DNA of 33,031 nucleotides, taken from an uncultured Gammaproteobacteria bacterium (GTDB lineage: Bacteria; Pseudomonadota; Gammaproteobacteria; SZUA-140). The first letter of the stretch is position 1, and every line of letters starts with the position of its first letter. The stretch is taken from assembly GCA_945787155.1 (NCBI GenBank), contig CALZHD010000070.1, positions 1-33,031 of the forward strand, given 5' to 3'. The notes beneath the pieces were generated by a model. That model did no database searches. It was not told the DNA's origin and saw only the letters and a list, made by a program, of their open reading frames with translations. A program made the translations under genes and the position numbers. Positions 16,103 to 23,832 of this stretch are shown piece by piece.

Positions 16103-17605
16103 ATGATTAGGCGTAGACCAACTCGTTCATTGTCGAGAAATATGCGACAAAGAGCCGTTCAGCCGACCACGGCCAAAAGGCATTGTGCTCCAATGATGAT
16201 GCCTTTGACAGCCGTGTCTGGCAGCGCTGAACATCCGCTGGTGGATGGTTACGAAAACGGGCATTTGTATCAATACGAGGCTTCAGTTAAAAAAGCCTTT
16301 GATGCCATAGTACCCACCTTGAAAAAGGTTTCGGCATGCCAGCACGAAGAGAATTTTGTTGTACGTGCTCAATCGGTGGCCATGCAGCAGTTTGGGTTTG
16401 AGTTGCCGGTTGAAATACTGGAAAACGCCTGGGTTGAACAGTTGGATATGCGTTTGTTGTTTGCCTGGTGTGTGTTTAAAACTTATCAGCGTTTTTGTGA
16501 TGATTTTTTTAGCACTGCACCGTTAAACAATAAAAGCGCTGAAGAGTTTCAGCGTTTTATTCAACAGTGTGGCTTCCACACATTGGATGTTTCGCCCTGT
16601 GCGGATGGGCGCCTGGCACATGCCATACGTTATGTGCTCAGACTGCCGATTGACGCGGTTCGCCGCAAGTCATACGCAGGTGCGATGTTTGATATAGATG
16701 ACAGTATCCAGAAATGGGTCGAAACGGAGATGTTGCGCTACAGGGAAGGACGCCCAAATACGGCGGATGCACCGACGCGCTATCTGAAGACAGTTGCGTA
16801 CCACTTTAGTTCGGTGGATCCGAGTCACGAAGGGTGTGCGGCACATGGCTCAGATGATGCGAAGGCAGCGGCTCAAGGTTTGACGCGTTTGCTAGCGTTT
16901 CGCCAGGCGGTTGAAAACAGTTTTTGTTGTGGTGCGTCGATCGATTTGTTGCTGTTAGGGATTGACACCGACACCGATGCGATCAAGGTGCATGTGCCTG
17001 ATGCAGATGGCAATATAGAATTAGATAAGTTTGTTGATGCGAGTGAACTTTATCAACAGACACTGCGACTCTCCGCTAAGGAAGCAGAGCAGCGAATCGA
17101 ACAGATGATTCGTAGTGCGCAAGAAAATGTGAGTGAGGGCATGTTGCAACTGGTCAGCAAGCTACTCGTTAATAACTTGTCGCAGATTGAATATGTACGC
17201 CACTATTATGGTGGTCACTATGAAGATATTGGTCACGCAGAACGCTTTATTGGTGCAGGGATTGGTTTTGAAGAAGTACAGCTACGTAATCTGACTTATT
17301 TTGCGTATCTGAACACAGTTGAAGAATCGACGGCTGATTTTGATGTTGGCATAAAGATCTTCAGCAAGTTAAATGTTGCAAACGGCTTGCCGGTGCCGGT
17401 GGTGGTTCGGTTTGATTATCACGGACAAGTACCCGGGGCGCGTGAAAGAGCAATGGAACGTTGCCAGCAAGTTTCAGAAGCTGTGGCGGCTCGATATAGC
17501 GGCCTGGCGGAAAAAGGGTTGTTGCACTCATTGCAGGTCGTGCGTGATTGCAATGTAAACGGTCAGATAGAGATTTTGGGTTCATCGTTAGATATGGCGA
17601 TATAG
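16103..17605 (+). CDS. csoS3: Carboxysomal carbonic anhydrase CsoSCA (CsoS3)
   Basis: This epsilon-class zinc carbonic anhydrase converts bicarbonate to CO2 inside the carboxysome. The 500-aa product has the usual three-domain length. The active-site set is recognisable: SPCADGR with C166, D168 and R170; AYHFSS with H234; and HEGCAAHGSDD with C245. The His-to-Cys spacing of 11 and the Cys-x-Asp-x-Arg arrangement match the zinc site described for Halothiobacillus CsoSCA. The Arg-rich N-terminus (MIRRRPTRSLSRNMRQR) is probably the disordered tail that attaches the enzyme to Rubisco or the shell. It follows csoS2 by 29 nt with a weak ribosome-binding site, and csoS4A follows 15 nt later. Confidence 0.97.
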   Translation: MIRRRPTRSLSRNMRQRAVQPTTAKRHCAPMMMPLTAVSGSAEHPLVDGYENGHLYQYEASVKKAFDAIVPTLKKVSACQHEENFVVRAQSVAMQQFGFELPVEILENAWVEQLDMRLLFAWCVFKTYQRFCDDFFSTAPLNNKSAEEFQRFIQQCGFHTLDVSPCADGRLAHAIRYVLRLPIDAVRRKSYAGAMFDIDDSIQKWVETEMLRYREGRPNTADAPTRYLKTVAYHFSSVDPSHEGCAAHGSDDAKAAAQGLTRLLAFRQAVENSFCCGASIDLLLLGIDTDTDAIKVHVPDADGNIELDKFVDASELYQQTLRLSAKEAEQRIEQMIRSAQENVSEGMLQLVSKLLVNNLSQIEYVRHYYGGHYEDIGHAERFIGAGIGFEEVQLRNLTYFAYLNTVEESTADFDVGIKIFSKLNVANGLPVPVVVRFDYHGQVPGARERAMERCQQVSEAVAARYSGLAEKGLLHSLQVVRDCNVNGQIEILGSSLDMAI

Positions 17606-17620
17606 CGCGGAGATGATCAG

Positions 17621-17866
17621 GTGAAGATCTTTAAGGTAGAAAAACCTTTAGTGTCGACCAACCGCATACCGGGGATGGAGCACAAACATTTGCAGGTCGT
17701 ACGCGATGGCTCTTCATTGGCGGTGGCTGTCGATGCAGTGGGTGCCAAACCTGGAGATTGGGTGATTTGTGTAGGTAGTTCCGCTGCGCGTGAAGCTGCG
17801 GGCAGTAAAGAGTATCCAAGTGATCTGACCATTGTTGGGATTATTGATCACTGGGAAGAGCAGTAG
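17621..17866 (+). CDS. csoS4A: Carboxysome vertex protein CsoS4A (pentameric BMC-P)
   Basis: CsoS4A is a pentamer that closes the vertices of the icosahedral shell. The 81-aa product starts with GTG at 17621 (CGGAG upstream) and shows MKIFKVEKPLVSTNRIPGME, GDWVICVGSSAAREA and a C-terminal DLTIVGIIDHW, all typical of the EutN/CcmL family. The csoS4B gene follows after 10 nt. The tight packing and modest ribosome-binding sites fit the low copy number needed for vertex proteins. Confidence 0.96.
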   Translation: MKIFKVEKPLVSTNRIPGMEHKHLQVVRDGSSLAVAVDAVGAKPGDWVICVGSSAAREAAGSKEYPSDLTIVGIIDHWEEQ

Positions 17867-17876
17867 GCGAGCTGCG

Positions 17877-18131
17877 GTGGATATCTACCAAGCAGAAAAA
17901 ACACTGGTATGCACGAGTCGTGTACCCGGTTTGAAACAGACTAACTTACGTGTCTTACGCAATGCGAAGGGCGCAAAAGTGGTCGCCACTGACCCTGTTG
18001 GTGTCAGAGAAGGTAATTGGGTTTTTACTGCAAGTGGTTCAGCTGCACGGTATGCAGTCGGTGACCCTGAAGTACAGACCGATTTAACGATTGCGGGAAT
18101 TATCGATAACTGGCAAGAAGATGCTGGTTAA
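17877..18131 (+). CDS. csoS4B: Carboxysome vertex protein CsoS4B (pentameric BMC-P)
   Basis: This is a second vertex protein of 84 aa, paralogous to the preceding CsoS4A. It begins with GTG at 17877 as VDIYQAEKTLVCTSRVPGLK and contains GNWVFTASGSAARYAVGD and DLTIAGIIDNW. An in-frame ATG further upstream (17832) lies within csoS4A and would add 15 residues with no family match, so the GTG start, with AGGCGAG upstream, is preferred. Both paralogues are needed for a tight shell in studied bacteria. Confidence 0.95.
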   Translation: MDIYQAEKTLVCTSRVPGLKQTNLRVLRNAKGAKVVATDPVGVREGNWVFTASGSAARYAVGDPEVQTDLTIAGIIDNWQEDAG

Positions 18132-18188
18132 TGAATAACGCAGTAATAGTAATTTTTTATTTAACTGAGATATCTGGAGACAAGCATA

Positions 18189-18481
18189 ATGGCTAATGAA
18201 AACTACGGTATTGCTTTGGGCATGATCGAAACTCGTGGCTTAGTGCCAGCAATTGAAGCAGCTGATGCGCGATGACTAAGGCCGCTGAAGTTCGCCTTAT
18301 CGGTCGTGAGTTTGTCGGGGGTGGTTATGTGACTGTTCTCGTTCGTGGCGAAACAGGCGCGGTTAACGCTGCCGTTCGTGCAGGTGCCGATGCCTGTGAA
18401 CGTGTTGGTGACGGTTTGGTTGCGGCGCACATCATTGCGCGTCCACACAATGAAGTTGAATCTGTATTGGGCAATAAGTAG
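18189..18481 (+). pseudogene. csoS1: Carboxysome hexameric shell protein CsoS1, first copy, frameshifted
   Basis: This BMC-H shell gene would encode the facet protein of about 98 aa. Compared with the intact copy at 18539, two extra bases (CG, giving GCGCG at 18267-18271) follow codon 27. The first frame reads MANENYGIALGMIETRGLVP then AIEAADAR and stops with TGA at 18273-18275. The remaining 69 residues (MTKAAEVRLIGREFVGGG to EVESVLGNK) are intact in another frame and start with an ATG at 18272 that overlaps the stop as ATGA. The downstream sequence has no further damage. This may be a recent mutation, a sequencing or assembly error, or a gene split into two coupled parts. The intact second copy could supply the shell. 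Confidence 0.85.
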
Positions 18482-18538
18482 TTCAAGCTCAATATTTTAT
18501 AATCCAAAAAGCCATTTATCATAAAGGAGCATAAGGCC

Positions 18539-18835
18539 ATGGCAAATGAAACATACGGTATTGCATTAGGCATGATTGAAACACGCGGTCTAGTACCTGC
18601 TATCGAAGCGGCTGATGCTATGACAAAAGCGGCAGAAGTACGTCTGATCGGACGTGAATTTGTCGGGGGTGGTTATGTGACTGTACTGGTACGTGGTGAA
18701 ACAGGTGCGGTTAACGCTGCTGTTCGTGCAGGTGCAGATGCCTGTGAACGTGTTGGTGATGGCCTGGTGGCCGCGCACATCATTGCGCGCCCACACAAAG
18801 AAGTAGAGCCTGTGCTGAGTGGTAACAAGGCTTAA
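18539..18835 (+). CDS. csoS1: Carboxysome major hexameric shell protein CsoS1 (intact copy)
   Basis: This BMC-H protein forms hexamers that tile the shell facets, with a narrow pore for bicarbonate and ribulose bisphosphate. The 98-aa product reads MANETYGIALGMIETRGLVP, then AMTKAAEVRLIGREF, the pore-loop region FVGGGYVTVLVRGETGAVNA, and HIIARPHKEVEPVLSGNKA. It has a strong AAGGAG ribosome-binding site, in keeping with the abundance of this protein. It follows the frameshifted copy by 57 nt. Stretches of identical DNA (for example GTCGGGGGTGGTTATGTGAC) between the copies suggest duplication or gene conversion. Halothiobacillus has three such genes, and here there are two. Confidence 0.98.
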   Translation: MANETYGIALGMIETRGLVPAIEAADAMTKAAEVRLIGREFVGGGYVTVLVRGETGAVNAAVRAGADACERVGDGLVAAHIIARPHKEVEPVLSGNKA

Positions 18836-18850
18836 ATAAAGCGATGAACG

Positions 18851-18898
18851 CGGGCATGAAGGGGAGTTTCTCCCCTCTGTCTTTGATGGCCATGCCCG
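18851..18898 (+). promoter_or_regulatory. Nested inverted repeats between csoS1 and the ferritin-like gene
   Basis: An outer stem CGGGCATG (18851-18858) pairs with CATGCCCG (18891-18898) and encloses a tight inner hairpin, GGGGAG-TTT-CTCCCC (18861-18875). No U-tract follows, so a simple intrinsic terminator is unlikely. An RNA-processing or mRNA-stabilising element, or an attenuator that lowers expression downstream of the abundant shell gene, fits its position. Confidence 0.6.
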
Positions 18899-18929
18899 GC
18901 CTCACTTTAGTCTAAAGAAGGCATAGGAT

Positions 18930-19382
18930 ATGACTCAAGATCCAGCCGTTCTCGGTTATCTGGGACGCGCATTAAGCCTCGAACTTTCAGCAGTCCAGCA
19001 GTATCTATCACTGACCAAACTGTTTGAGCTTCGTGGCATGCCCCAGGCGGCAGAACAATTCCGCCATGAGGCACAAGAGGAGATGAAACACGCAGAGCTG
19101 ATTATCGGCAGGATGCTGGCGCTTGGTGTCGCGCCTAATGCGAGTCATCTGCGGCCAGTACATTTAGACGGTACATTATCGCAACTGATGGAGTACGTCT
19201 CTCAAATGGAGGCGCAAATCATCGATTTCTATACTCGTGCAGTGCGCGATTGTAGTCGCATACAAGATCATGAAAATAGATTCTTTTTCGAAAAGCTGCT
19301 ACATGAAGAACAGCAGCATGCTACAGGGCTTGAACACTGGCGGCATGAAATCGAGAACGGTCAGCCGGCCGACTCGAAGTAA
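18930..19382 (+). CDS. Carboxysome-associated ferritin-like (bacterioferritin-type) protein
   Basis: This 150-aa four-helix-bundle protein carries a di-iron ligand set: E18 in LSLELSAVQQY, E51 and H54 in EEMKHAE, a Glu in SQMEAQIIDFY, and EEQQHATG with the last Glu-x-x-His pair. It is short and bacterioferritin-like, with no haem-binding Met identified with confidence. Genes of this type recur in alpha-carboxysome operons but their role there is not settled. Iron or oxygen handling is an inference. It lies between csoS1 and acRAF (15 nt gap), in the same operon. Confidence 0.88.
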   Translation: MTQDPAVLGYLGRALSLELSAVQQYLSLTKLFELRGMPQAAEQFRHEAQEEMKHAELIIGRMLALGVAPNASHLRPVHLDGTLSQLMEYVSQMEAQIIDFYTRAVRDCSRIQDHENRFFFEKLLHEEQQHATGLEHWRHEIENGQPADSK

Positions 19383-19397
19383 TCGGAGGAACACGCC

Positions 19398-19664
19398 ATG
19401 AGTGAAAAATGGGCCGTACGTAAGCGTCCTGCTCGTCTTGAGCGTCGTATCGAATTTACAGATTACGAAGAGACCCGTGAGTTTCTCGACCGCGCAGCAG
19501 ATTTAGCTGAGCGTCAGGGTTATTACCCAGATATGAGTTTTGGCCGAACCCACGTAAGCATTTCGTTGCTACCTAAAGAAGAGGGCGCAGAGGTTGACGA
19601 TGAGTTAATGCGTTATGCCGAGCTGATGGACGCACTGCTACCTGCTGACCACCAGGATAATTAA
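19398..19664 (+). CDS. acRAF: Alpha-carboxysome Rubisco assembly factor (pterin-dehydratase-like acRAF)
   Basis: This 88-aa protein of the pterin-4a-carbinolamine-dehydratase-like fold, as found in cso operons, acts there as a Rubisco chaperone rather than a dehydratase. It reads MSEKWAVRKRPARLERRIEF, DYEETREFLDRAADLAERQG, then YYPDMSFGRTHVSISL and an acidic tail. The usual catalytic His pair of true dehydratases is not apparent, with FGRTHVSI in its place, which agrees with the assembly-factor role. It has a strong GGAGG ribosome-binding site 15 nt after the ferritin-like gene. The position and motif pattern make the assignment strong. Confidence 0.88.
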   Translation: MSEKWAVRKRPARLERRIEFTDYEETREFLDRAADLAERQGYYPDMSFGRTHVSISLLPKEEGAEVDDELMRYAELMDALLPADHQDN

Positions 19665-19694
19665 TGAGCCATATGATGGCAGAAGGGGAGTACT

Positions 19695-19844
19695 ATGAGC
19701 GATGTAAAGAAATCTGTTAGTGCGAGTAAGGGTGCAGCACCCGCAGCAGCAAAAGAGAAGGCGAGTAAACAGTCGTCTAATAGCGCTAAGAAGTCGACAA
19801 AAGAAGTTTCTCACTTTGTCTCTCAACGGGTTTGGCCTGACTGA
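19695..19844 (+). CDS. 49-aa Lys/Ser/Ala-rich protein ending in VSQRVWPD, possible McdB-like carboxysome positioning factor
   Basis: This small gene has a strong AGGGGAG ribosome-binding site five bases before its ATG, 30 nt after acRAF. The product is low-complexity and basic (MSDVKKSVSASKGAAPAAAK, then EKASKQSSNSAKKSTKE) and ends in SHFVSQRVWPD, the only aromatic and hydrophobic stretch. Alpha-McdB proteins, which work with the ParA-type ATPase McdA to space carboxysomes on the nucleoid, are described as small, disordered and carrying a C-terminal tryptophan, and they are encoded in cso operons. This protein fits that description but is very short, and no McdA is present in the window. Function is inference from composition, terminal Trp and location. 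Coding status itself is well supported. Confidence 0.6.
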   Translation: MSDVKKSVSASKGAAPAAAKEKASKQSSNSAKKSTKEVSHFVSQRVWPD

Positions 19845-19985
19845 GTATTACGTCGTAATCAGGATGCCGAAGTACTTCGTCCCATCAGTGTGCCGTATGT
19901 AAAGCACATTTCACTGGGGCTGGGTTCTGAGGTTTAGCGATAAAGGTGCTGGCGGTCGCTAACCGCTAGCGGACGGAGAATTTAG

Positions 19986-21011
19986 ATGTCGAGTTTGAAT
20001 AATTTGCTGTTGCCGGCGGTGCTTTTTTTTGCACTCGGTTTCATTGCCCGACTGATCAAGTCGGATCTCCGTTTTCCGCCAGACCTGGCCAAAGTGCTTT
20101 CAATATATCTACTGATGGCGATTGGTCTACATGGTGGCTATGAGTTAGCCAAGGCCGATTTAATGATGGCGCTTACCTCTATCATGTGGGCGTTGATTCT
20201 TGGTTTTAGCTTACCGATAGCTGGTTACCTGGGGCTATTGTTAACAGGTAAGGTCAATCCGATGGATGCGGCCGCTATCTCAGCCCATTACGGTTCAGTC
20301 AGTGCAGGCACCTTTTTGACGGCTATCGCTTACCTCGACAATATCAGTGTTGAGTATGAAACCTACCCATTAATTATGCTGGCGGTGATGGAATCACCTG
20401 CTATTATTGTTGGTCTTATTCTGGCTGTTAAGGCACGTCATACCCTTGCAGCGAAAGAAGGTTCATCATCGAGCGAGGATAAGGCGCAGATGGCTGATGA
20501 TGACGATGAAAACAATAGTGGTTTTGGGGCGCTGTTACGTGAGGCGTTCACCAACGGTAGTGTGGTCGTGTTGACCGGCTCGATGATCATTGGGGCGATC
20601 TCGGCACCCTCGGGGATGGCGAAGCTGGAGCCTTTTATCGACGAAATCTTTATGGGTGTGTTGTGCCTTTTCCTGTTTGACATGGGAATGGTGGCGGCCC
20701 GTCGTATTGGTGATTTCCGCCAGGTTGGGCCAGTGCTGGCACTATTTGGTGTTGTGATGCCTTTGTTTGGTGGTGTAGTAGGTGCCTATGTTGGTGCTAA
20801 TGCGCTTGGTTATGGTGTTGGTGGTACCACGCTGGTGGCGGTACTAGGCGCCAGCGCTTCTTATATTGCAGTACCACCTGCGATGCGCCTGGCTGTACCT
20901 GAAGCCAACCCCTCATTTTATTTAACATTGTCGCTGGGCATTACATTCCCTTTCAATGTTGTTGTGGGGATTCCGCTTTACCACAATCTGGCACAAGCCA
21001 TAGTGGCCTAA
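19986..21011 (+). CDS. sbtA: SbtA-like sodium-dependent bicarbonate transporter
   Basis: This inner-membrane transporter is expected to import bicarbonate with Na+. The 341-aa protein has about ten hydrophobic segments in two halves (for example LLLPAVLFFALGFIARLI at the N-terminus and YLTLSLGITFPFNVVVGIPL at the end), separated by a polar, acidic cytoplasmic loop (about residues 151-178, including DDDDENN). The repeat-related motifs SAHYGSVSAGTFLTA and GASASYIAVPPAMRLA are SbtA hallmarks. It starts after GGAG, 141 nt downstream of the small VWPD gene, and is followed after 35 nt by an SbtB-type regulator. It sits inside the carboxysome locus, where it would supply the carbon pool used by CsoSCA. 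Confidence 0.92.
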   Translation: MSSLNNLLLPAVLFFALGFIARLIKSDLRFPPDLAKVLSIYLLMAIGLHGGYELAKADLMMALTSIMWALILGFSLPIAGYLGLLLTGKVNPMDAAAISAHYGSVSAGTFLTAIAYLDNISVEYETYPLIMLAVMESPAIIVGLILAVKARHTLAAKEGSSSSEDKAQMADDDDENNSGFGALLREAFTNGSVVVLTGSMIIGAISAPSGMAKLEPFIDEIFMGVLCLFLFDMGMVAARRIGDFRQVGPVLALFGVVMPLFGGVVGAYVGANALGYGVGGTTLVAVLGASASYIAVPPAMRLAVPEANPSFYLTLSLGITFPFNVVVGIPLYHNLAQAIVA

Positions 21012-21046
21012 GCTGTACTGATTAAATATTAATTGGACGGAAAATT

Positions 21047-21370
21047 ATGGTTACCCTGTATCCTGAAAAGCTGCTCAACATCATAACGATCGACTCGCTT
21101 GAAGATAAGCTGGTGGATTCTTTCAAAAAATATGGTGTGAGTGGTTATACCATTGTGCGGGCGCGTGGTGCGGGTTCATCAGGTTTACAGGCCGATATGA
21201 GCGGTTTCGATGCAAATATTCTGGTGAAGGTGATTTTACCGGAAGACCGTGTGCAAAATTTACTGGATAGTCTGGAACGCAAGATTCGCAAGGGGTATCA
21301 CTTAACGGTATTTGTTCATGACGTGCAAGTGATGAGACCAGAAAAGTTTAATACACCCTGGCACGAATAA
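21047..21370 (+). CDS. sbtB: SbtB-like PII-family regulator of bicarbonate uptake
   Basis: This 107-aa PII-like protein begins MVTLYPEKLLNIITIDSLED and continues GVSGYTIVRARGAGSSG, a T-loop-like region with LQADMSGFDANILVKVIL, and a C-terminal TVFVHDVQVMRPEKF. Cyanobacterial SbtB binds adenine nucleotides, including cAMP, and inhibits SbtA. The adjacency (35 nt after sbtA) supports the same pairing here. A distinctive C-terminal Cys pair found in some SbtB proteins is absent. The specific ligand here is unknown. Confidence 0.88.
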   Translation: MVTLYPEKLLNIITIDSLEDKLVDSFKKYGVSGYTIVRARGAGSSGLQADMSGFDANILVKVILPEDRVQNLLDSLERKIRKGYHLTVFVHDVQVMRPEKFNTPWHE

Positions 21371-21518
21371 GTGGTGTAAAGGAATATGGCGGAGCAGATG
21401 ATGGTAGAAAACATGAGTTTTAAAATAAGAAATAAATTACCTGAGTCTTGTGGACACCAATTGAGATTCAGTCAAGGGTGCTACTTGGGAAATGATGTTA
21501 ATGGGGAGAGTAACTAAA

Positions 21519-23801
21519 ATGCAAGGTGCACCACAGAACGGTATAAAAGGCCTCAAACACTGGCGTTTCGACCTGTTAGCGGGGATGCAGGTTGCCCTGG
21601 TATCGCTACCACTTTCGCTGGGTATCGCGATCGCTTCGGGCGCACCACCGGTTACCGGATTAATTTCTGCGATTATCGCGGGACTCATTTTTCCTTTTCT
21701 AGGCGGCGCTTATGTGACTATTAGCGGTCCAGCGGCGGGACTTGCACCTGCATTGTTAGCGGGCATGTTATTACTCGGGGGAGGTGATCTGGCGGCAGGT
21801 TATCCTTTATTACTGGTGGCCATCTGCCTCACGGGGTTAATCCAGATTGTGTTAGCATTTTGTAATGCAGGGCGCTTCGCTATCTTCCTGCCGGTGACAG
21901 TGGTAGAGGGGATGCTGGCGGCGATTGGACTCATCATTATTATCAAACAAATTCCGCCCTTGATGGGCGTCATTTTGCCCGCGGCCAGTAGCATGCTGGC
22001 GTCGATGGCCAAGATTCCTGAAGTCGTGCTTCAGATGCAATGGCAGATATTTGTCATTGGTGCGCTGAGTCTGTTCTTTATGTTCTATCTCAACCTAACT
22101 CGCAACAAGTGGTTGCGTAAGTTACCGGCTGCGCTGTTTGTTGCCATTCTCGGTATTGTGTTGGGTTATGTCTTTAAGCTCGATACTGCATACCTTATTA
22201 CGATGCCTGAGAATATTCTCGAGGGGAGTATCACCTGGCCCGCCTTTGGTGAGGTATTGAATCGTCCCGATTTATGGTGGGGAGTATTGGTGGTCGTGAT
22301 TACACTGACGTTAATCGACGGTGTAGAGTCGCTTGCGACCATCAAGGCGGTGGACAAGATTGACCCATTTCAGCGTAAGTCGGATCCCAATATTACGCTG
22401 CGGGCGATGGGGGTCTCTAACACTGTCTCCAGTATCTTCGGTGGATTGACCATTATTCCTGGTGGAATTAAAAGTCGTACCAATATTGATGCGGGTGGCC
22501 GTACTTTATGGGCCAATTTCTACAATGCCGTTTTTCTGCTCATTTTTCTCTTTCTGGCAACGGATGTCATTGCCCGCGTGCCATTGGCATCGATCGCGGC
22601 GATTTTGATCTACGTGGGCTGGAAGCTGTGCGAGTTTAAGGTCTTTACCAAAACTTATGCGATTGGTCGCGATCAGTTGGTCATTTTCTTTATCACGATT
22701 ATCTCTATTCTCGGTTCAGATCTGTTGACCGGTATCCTTATCGGTATTGCCGCCGAAGTGTTGATGCTGCTGTACCTCCTGATGCCATCTTTCCGTTTTA
22801 TTTTGACGGGACGTTTGACGGTTAAACATTCTCTAGTGCTGTTATGGCAGAACTTGAGTGGCATGTTTCGCACGCCGGTGATCAATATAAAAGAAATTGA
22901 AGGTGGCGAACATCCTCATTATGAATTGTCATTGTCATCTATCGTCTGTTTTAATCTTTTACCGCTGGATAAAATGCTCAACCAGCTACCCGCTAATGCC
23001 GCGATTACGTTAATAGTCACGGAGTCTGGTCGCATCATGGATCATACTGGCGTTGAATACTTGCACCAGTTTGAGGAGGAGTGCGTACGTGATGGACGTG
23101 CTTTTGAGCTTAAGGGCATGGATAACTTTTTTCAGTTTACCAATCACTCATTATCAGCGCGCATGCAAGATGCCAGTCTGATCAAAGAAGAGGCGAAGCG
23201 CTCTGCTCGTGAACTTGAGATGGCTGCCCTGGCAGAACATTATGACCTGAACTTTTTGTCGGCAACGACATCGATATTAAATAATCATGATTTTGTCTAT
23301 TTGCGCCGTGGCGCGGACAAAGAGTCCGTTCACCTGATGAGTGGTGAATATCGTGGTTGTGATGTTCAATTGTTTGATTACAGTCATACCGCTGCACCCG
23401 ATTATTATGCGAAGCATTGGCACACACTGATGGTGATGAAGTGTCCTTTAAATGATGGTGCGCGACTACCAGACTTTGTGGTGACTCCTGGACATTATCT
23501 ACAACGTTATCTTGTCGAGTTTGAAGAAATAGATTTGGCAGAAAAACCTCAATTAGTTAAACCCTATCGACTTTACGGTCGAACCAAAGGTGATTCCGCG
23601 GGTATTATTTTTCCTGAGTTATCTGAGTTTCTGCTGAAGTACCCAGACTACTATCTGGAAGTCAGAAATGGCGTAGTACTGGCCTTCAGACCATCACTTG
23701 AACTCGGCAGCGAACAAGATATTGCGCAATTATTTCAGCTTGCTGATGTGTTTAATGCGCACTGTGCGAGTGTGTGTGATGCTAACGCTAGCAGTGATTA
23801 G
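21519..23801 (+). CDS. SulP-family anion (probably bicarbonate) transporter with STAS domain and an extra C-terminal domain
   Basis: This 759-aa inner-membrane protein has a SulP core (residues about 15-430). Its first helix region reads FDLLAGMQVALVSLPLSLGI, followed by GAYVTISGPAAGLAPA, TLIDGVESLATIKAVDKIDP and FGGLTIIPGGIKSRTNI. A STAS-like domain (about 465-550) follows, then about 185 further residues (575-759) containing YRGCDVQLFDYSHT and LPDFVVTPGHYLQRYL, which are not part of standard SulP proteins. The position next to sbtAB suggests bicarbonate import, as by BicA, though sulfate or another anion is possible. The ATG at 21519 has GGGGAG about 10 nt upstream. An in-frame ATG at 21492 is an alternative. 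Confidence 0.88.
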   Translation: MQGAPQNGIKGLKHWRFDLLAGMQVALVSLPLSLGIAIASGAPPVTGLISAIIAGLIFPFLGGAYVTISGPAAGLAPALLAGMLLLGGGDLAAGYPLLLVAICLTGLIQIVLAFCNAGRFAIFLPVTVVEGMLAAIGLIIIIKQIPPLMGVILPAASSMLASMAKIPEVVLQMQWQIFVIGALSLFFMFYLNLTRNKWLRKLPAALFVAILGIVLGYVFKLDTAYLITMPENILEGSITWPAFGEVLNRPDLWWGVLVVVITLTLIDGVESLATIKAVDKIDPFQRKSDPNITLRAMGVSNTVSSIFGGLTIIPGGIKSRTNIDAGGRTLWANFYNAVFLLIFLFLATDVIARVPLASIAAILIYVGWKLCEFKVFTKTYAIGRDQLVIFFITIISILGSDLLTGILIGIAAEVLMLLYLLMPSFRFILTGRLTVKHSLVLLWQNLSGMFRTPVINIKEIEGGEHPHYELSLSSIVCFNLLPLDKMLNQLPANAAITLIVTESGRIMDHTGVEYLHQFEEECVRDGRAFELKGMDNFFQFTNHSLSARMQDASLIKEEAKRSARELEMAALAEHYDLNFLSATTSILNNHDFVYLRRGADKESVHLMSGEYRGCDVQLFDYSHTAAPDYYAKHWHTLMVMKCPLNDGARLPDFVVTPGHYLQRYLVEFEEIDLAEKPQLVKPYRLYGRTKGDSAGIIFPELSEFLLKYPDYYLEVRNGVVLAFRPSLELGSEQDIAQLFQLADVFNAHCASVCDANASSD

Positions 23802-23832
23802 TTGAGATAAGTAGACTAATGGGCAGCCGCAA

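Noticed and set aside
18272-18481. Separate 69-aa shell protein gene
   Set aside because: Its sequence aligns exactly with residues 28 onward of the intact CsoS1, so it is the second part of a frameshifted gene rather than an independent gene, unless the split is functional.
19845-19985. Further small gene between the VWPD protein and sbtA
   Set aside because: No start with a ribosome-binding site and a credible frame was seen. Only a short inverted repeat, GCGGT-CGCTA-ACCGC, is present near the sbtA start.
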